64,000 nucleotides of DNA from an uncultured Spartobacteria bacterium. Its GTDB lineage: Bacteria; Verrucomicrobiota; Verrucomicrobiia; Chthoniobacterales; JAATET01. The stretch covers positions 28,927 through 92,926 of the forward strand of contig CALLUD010000021.1 in the NCBI GenBank assembly GCA_938011325.1, read 5' to 3'. Positions 60,200 to 64,000 of this stretch are shown here, piece by piece; positions within the stretch are counted from its first letter, which is position 1, and each line of letters opens with the position of its first letter. A program made the translations under genes and the position numbers. Under the pieces are notes generated by a model. It was not told where the DNA came from. It did no database searches and worked only from the letters and a program-made list of their open reading frames with translations.

Positions 60200-62689
60200 A
60201 TGGGAAAAACACTCGTCATTGCCGAAAAGCCCAGTGTCGCGAACGACCTCGCTCGCGCGCTTGGGAAAGTGCCGAAGAAGACCGACTTCTTCGAGAACGA
60301 CGAGTATGTCATCACCTCGGCAATTGGCCATCTGGTGGAGCTCTGCCTGCCGGGCGATGGCGACAAGAAACGCGGAAAGTGGAGTTTCGCGAATCTCCCG
60401 ATCATTCCGAAGTCGTTCGACCTGAAGCCGATCCCGAAGTCGGAGGCGCGCTTCAAGCTTATCAAGAAACTCCTCAAGCGCCCGGACATCGACGTGGTCG
60501 TGAACGCGTGTGACGCCGGCCGCGAGGGTGAATTGATTTTCCACTACATCATGCAGCTGGCCGGCAACAAAAAGCCGACCAAGCGACTCTGGCTGCAATC
60601 GATGACCCCCGAGGCGATCCGCACCGGGTTTGAGCAACTTCGCGACGGTTCGGAAATGACCGCCCTCGCCGACGCCGCCGTCTGCCGCAGCGAAAGCGAC
60701 TGGCTGGTTGGCATCAACGGCACCCGTGCCATGACCGCCTTCAACTCGAAGGGCGGCGGATTCCAGCTCACGCCCGTCGGTCGCGTGCAGACGCCGACAC
60801 TCGCCATCCTCGCCGAGCGCGAGGAGAAGATCCGCGCCTTCAAGCCGCGCCCCTATTGGGAGGTCTACGGGGATTTTGGCGTCACCGCCGGCACTTATCG
60901 CGGCCGCTGGTTCGACGAGAAATTCAAGAAGGGCGACGACGAGCAGGCCCGCGCCGAGCGCATCTGGACGAAGGAGGCCGCGGAAGCCATCGTCGCGAAA
61001 TGTGCCGGCAAGCCGGGCACGATCGAGGAGGAAAAGAAGCCGACCACGCAGGCCGCGCCGTTGCTCTACGACCTCACCACGCTCCAGCGCGAGGCAAACA
61101 GCCGTTTCCATTTCTCCGCGCGCCGCACCCTCCAGCTCGCGCAGGCGCTCTACGAGCGTCACAAGGTGCTCACGTATCCGCGAACCGACTCACGCTACCT
61201 GCCCGAGGACAACCTCGGTGAAGTGAAGGCGCGTATGACCAAGTTCGAAGACCCGTCGCTGGCCGTGCATGCGCAGAAGGCGCTCGCGGAAGGCTGGGTG
61301 CGACCGAACAAGCGCGTGTTCAACGACGCGAAGGTGACCGATCACCACGCGATCGTCCCGACCGGCGTTGTGCCCAAAAATTTGGACGAGGCGGAGCAGA
61401 AGCTTTACGACATGGTCGCCCGCCGCTTCATCGCGGTGTTTTATCCGGCGGCGCAGTTCGAGGTCACGACCCGCATCACGCGCGTCGAGGGCGAGGCTTT
61501 CAAGACCGAGGGCAAAATCATCACCGACCCCGGCTGGCTCGCCGTCTATGGCAAGGCCGCCACCGGCGCGGACGACGAAACGGTGGTCGCGATCCAGTCC
61601 GGCGAATCCGCCACCACGGAGTCCGTCGAGATCAAGGAAAACGAAACGAAGCCGCCCGCGCGCTTCACGGAAGCCACGCTCCTCTCCGCGATGGAAGGCG
61701 CCGGCAAGCTCGTCGAGGACGAGGAACTCCGCGAGGCGATGTCGCAGCGCGGTCTCGGCACGCCGGCCACCCGCGCGCAGATCATCGAAGGCCTCATCCA
61801 GGACGGCTACGTTGTTCGCCAGGGCCGCGATCTCATTGCGACCTCGAAGGGACTCTCGCTCATCACGCTCCTGCGCGGCATCGGCGTGGAAGCCCTTACG
61901 TCGCCGGAAATGACCGGCGAGTGGGAGTTCAAGCTCAAGCAAATGGAGCAGGGCCTCACGGACCGTCCGCAATTCATGGAGGGCATCCGCCGCTTCACGG
62001 ACGAGATCGTCGCCAAGGCCAAGGGCTACTCCGGCGACGCGAGCACGGTCGTGGGGAACTTCCACGATCTCGAGGCAAAGTGTCCGAAGTGTGGCGAGGG
62101 TGTTTTCAAGGAATCCTTCAAGGCCTACGAGTGCAAGGGCTGCGGCCTCCTTGTCTGGAAAAACATGGCCGGTCGCGAACTCGAGCGCGAGGAGGTCAAG
62201 ACGCTGCTCGAGCAAGGCCGCGTCGGCCCGCTGGAAGGCTTCCGCAGCAAGATGGGGCGGCCTTTCTCCGCGATCGTGAAGCTCGACAACGAGCACAAGC
62301 AGACCTTCGACTTCGGCGAGGCCGAGGCCTCCAACGGCGCCCCCCCCGATCTCTCGAACGCCCCCGTGATCGGCGACTGCCCCGTCTGCAAGCAGGGCAA
62401 GGTCCACGACATCGGCGCCGCCTACGTTTGCGAGCATCAGCCCGCAAAGAAATGCGCCTTCCGGATGGGCAAGGTCATTTTGCAAAAGGAAATTCCCGTC
62501 GAGCAGGTCCAGAAACTCCTCACCACGGGCAAAACGGACCTTCTTCCGAAGTTCATTTCGAAGAAGGGCCGCCCCTTCTCGGCCTACCTCAAACTCGAAG
62601 GCGGCAAGGTCGGCTTCGAATTCGAACCCCGCAAAGCCGCGCCCAAGAAGACCGCCTCCGCAAAATCCAAGGTCGCGGAAGCCGCGTAG
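60200..62689 (+). CDS. topB: DNA topoisomerase III
   Basis: The 829-residue type IA topoisomerase has a Toprim domain (VIAEKPSVANDLARALG, NACDAGREGE), an active-site Tyr in LTYPRTDSRYL, and the TopB-type C-terminal motif AMSQRGLGTPATRA. The C-terminal end has two Cys-rich zinc-ribbon-like segments (CPKCGEGVFKESFKAYECKGC and CPVCKQG, shown in parts). An ATG six codons earlier is not supported; GAGG lies five bases before this start. Confidence 0.96.
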   Translation: MGKTLVIAEKPSVANDLARALGKVPKKTDFFENDEYVITSAIGHLVELCLPGDGDKKRGKWSFANLPIIPKSFDLKPIPKSEARFKLIKKLLKRPDIDVVVNACDAGREGELIFHYIMQLAGNKKPTKRLWLQSMTPEAIRTGFEQLRDGSEMTALADAAVCRSESDWLVGINGTRAMTAFNSKGGGFQLTPVGRVQTPTLAILAEREEKIRAFKPRPYWEVYGDFGVTAGTYRGRWFDEKFKKGDDEQARAERIWTKEAAEAIVAKCAGKPGTIEEEKKPTTQAAPLLYDLTTLQREANSRFHFSARRTLQLAQALYERHKVLTYPRTDSRYLPEDNLGEVKARMTKFEDPSLAVHAQKALAEGWVRPNKRVFNDAKVTDHHAIVPTGVVPKNLDEAEQKLYDMVARRFIAVFYPAAQFEVTTRITRVEGEAFKTEGKIITDPGWLAVYGKAATGADDETVVAIQSGESATTESVEIKENETKPPARFTEATLLSAMEGAGKLVEDEELREAMSQRGLGTPATRAQIIEGLIQDGYVVRQGRDLIATSKGLSLITLLRGIGVEALTSPEMTGEWEFKLKQMEQGLTDRPQFMEGIRRFTDEIVAKAKGYSGDASTVVGNFHDLEAKCPKCGEGVFKESFKAYECKGCGLLVWKNMAGRELEREEVKTLLEQGRVGPLEGFRSKMGRPFSAIVKLDNEHKQTFDFGEAEASNGAPPDLSNAPVIGDCPVCKQGKVHDIGAAYVCEHQPAKKCAFRMGKVILQKEIPVEQVQKLLTTGKTDLLPKFISKKGRPFSAYLKLEGGKVGFEFEPRKAAPKKTASAKSKVAEAA

Positions 62690-62695
62690 TTTCGC

Positions 62696-63946
62696 CTAAG
62701 GCACGAGAAAGATCTTCCCGCTATACGGGCACTTCACCTCCGTGTTGGACGGAAAGCCGCGAAGGTCCACATACCCCTCCGTCGGCGCATAAGGACTGAT
62801 CACGAACCCGGGTTTCCCCTGCACGGGAGTTCCATAGGGCAAGTCTGAATCGATGAGAGGAGAGGGCGCGTCCGGGGTCTTCACAGGTTCCGGCTGGGGC
62901 AACGCCTCGATTTCCGTTGCCTTCACGAAGACAAACAACAGCCTGCTGATTTCAGCCTCGTCGTCGCCTCGACGCAGACCACCCAGCATGACGGTTTCGC
63001 CGGAACGGATCTCCATGAACGTATTCACTTGGCGAACTTCGAAAACCGGCTGGTTGATGGCACCCGAACTCCCCACCTGTCTGATCTCGGCTTCAAGCGC
63101 ATTCTGTCCGCGCTGGGAACTCCGAGGGGCATTCGGCGCATAGTTCACAAAGCCCAGGAAATCCGTCACTCGCGCACTCAGCGGGAGCTCAATGCTTCCA
63201 TCCGGCCCCGCGACCGGTTCGACATCCAGCTCGATCCCTAGATTTCGCGTCTCGAACTCCTTGGGCACAACCTTGGACGTCGAAGCCTTGTCCACTTCAA
63301 ACGCTACAGGATAGCGAAACTCACGAGTGATATTCACGGCCGCCCGCAGGCCCGAACGCACACTCACCTTGGGCGCGGAGAGCAAATCCACTCCCTTCCG
63401 CTGATCGAGGCTCCGGATGACGCGCTCAAACAGCTCCGGAGAGAGAATCGATGACATCGAGCCGTCGAGCAGTTCACCGAAAACCTCCGTAGCGACATCC
63501 GGGGGAATCTCTGCAAGCTTCGACTCGATCTCGATCACGCGTTCTCCACTCGCAGCGACGGAATCTTGCTGAATGAATTCCGTCTGCGGCTCGCTCTGCG
63601 CAGCAACCCGCAAGGGCCCCAGAACTCCGACGCCGGCCACTGCAAAAACGAAAACCACGGTGGCCTGCCATCGTGAGCACCGGCGAATCTGCGCCAAATG
63701 CGCAAGTCGCGCCTTCAATCCACGTGCCGATTCCGCCATCGAGACGCGCGGCCCCGCCAGCCACCGTTCCGGCCGAATTCGGTTCGCAATGGCCAGCATC
63801 GATTCGCCATAGCTCCACCGGTCAACACCTGTTCGGTTCAGCACCCATTCGTCGCAGGCAAACTCCTGCTCCGCGCGCGCGGCATGGTCGGCAAGCCAGA
63901 CCAGAGGGTTGAACCAATGCACAGCCCGCACGAGCAGGAACACCCA
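62696..63946 (-). pseudogene. M56 peptidase-secretin fusion, 5'-truncated
   Basis: The surviving 415 or so residues begin inside the BlaR1/MecR1-type membrane peptidase. WFNPLVWLADHAARAEQEFACDEWVL is the family segment that follows the HExxH zinc site (shown in parts), but the HExxH itself is absent. One more membrane helix follows. The rest (about residues 125-340) resembles the secretin fold (LLSAPKVSVRSG, NITREFRYP, VMLGGLRRGDDE). The chain ends with KCPYSGKIFLVP. Upstream of the GTG at 63943 the frame runs back only ten codons to a TAA at 63976. It therefore looks like a gene interrupted by the element at 63948. Confidence 0.75.
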
Positions 63947-63947
63947 T

Positions 63948-64000
63948 TGGCCTGCCCCCGGAAGTGAGACAGGTTAAAAGTAAAGTTTCAGGCTGGGATG
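63948..64000 (+). mobile_element. Probable left end of an IS3-like insertion sequence
   Basis: The sequence TGGCCTGCCCCCGGAAGTG, starting at 63948, resembles the TG-plus-C-rich terminal repeats of IS3-family elements, by memory only. It begins where the M56 coding frame stops making sense. An ATG at 63998, about 50 bp inside, is in the position expected for an orfA start. No transposase is visible because the window ends. Length and family are unproven. Confidence 0.4.

Noticed and set aside
1..64000. tRNA, rRNA, CRISPR arrays or prophage genes
   Set aside because: No cloverleaf or GGTTCGAATCC-type arms, no regular direct repeats with spacers, and no phage structural or integrase genes were seen by reading both strands.

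Overview
The window reads as chromosomal DNA of a GC-rich Gram-negative bacterium, most likely a member of the Verrucomicrobiota. That placement is an inference. It rests on several PEP-CTERM sorted proteins with autotransporter-type beta repeats, a prepilin-like protein beside them, a GxGYxYP-family secreted protein, an SHD1-thioredoxin fusion, an M56 peptidase-secretin fusion, and many secreted glycoside hydrolases among ordinary housekeeping operons. I saw no tRNA, rRNA or CRISPR array.

Layout. 1-5083 (minus) is a fused str/S10 ribosomal operon, rpsL-rpsG-fusA-rpsJ-rplC-rplD-rplW-rplB, with no tuf gene; it has a recognisable promoter and an attenuator-like hairpin. 5346-10065 (minus) is a heme uptake and use operon, hmuS-hmuT-hmuU-hmuV plus an AraC-type regulator. 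10271-15251 holds a cluster of PEP-CTERM proteins and a prepilin-like protein. 15330-19192 (minus) holds psd-pssA (phosphatidylethanolamine synthesis), xseA and a divergent HmuS-like protein. 19275-26480 (plus) carries an M15-type peptidase, a GH92 mannosidase, htpG, a GH18 protein, an SHD1-thioredoxin protein and an OsmC-like protein. 26580-31831 is a respiratory block: nuoF, nuoE and nuoD on the minus strand, two small membrane-associated proteins between them, and a divergent type II NADH dehydrogenase. A perfect Rex-type operator lies in the nuoD/ndh gap. 31921-38748 contains a large repeat PEP-CTERM protein, a threonine aldolase-like enzyme, purine nucleoside phosphorylase and a GxGYxYP protein. 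38993-41047 is an ECF sigma factor, a likely membrane anti-sigma factor, and an HtrA-like protein lacking all three catalytic residues. 41674-47450 is a tightly overlapping operon (tmk, holB, proB, an ABC-2 permease, a hypothetical, a phosphoesterase, a GT9 glycosyltransferase). 47457-57684 mixes avtA, a methyltransferase, a GH2 hydrolase, a sugar transporter, a hydrolase and an FAD oxidase. 57775-62689 is recF, a small secreted protein, dprA and topB. The window ends in a broken M56-secretin gene whose 5' part appears to be cut off by the end of an insertion sequence.

The most noteworthy signals are the Rex-like operator overlapping the ndh start region, the catalytically dead HtrA in a sigma/anti-sigma operon, a divergent HmuS paralogue that keeps the presumed heme-ligand histidine, a 21-bp-phased degenerate repeat at 54372-54602, and the IS-like interruption of the M56-secretin fusion.
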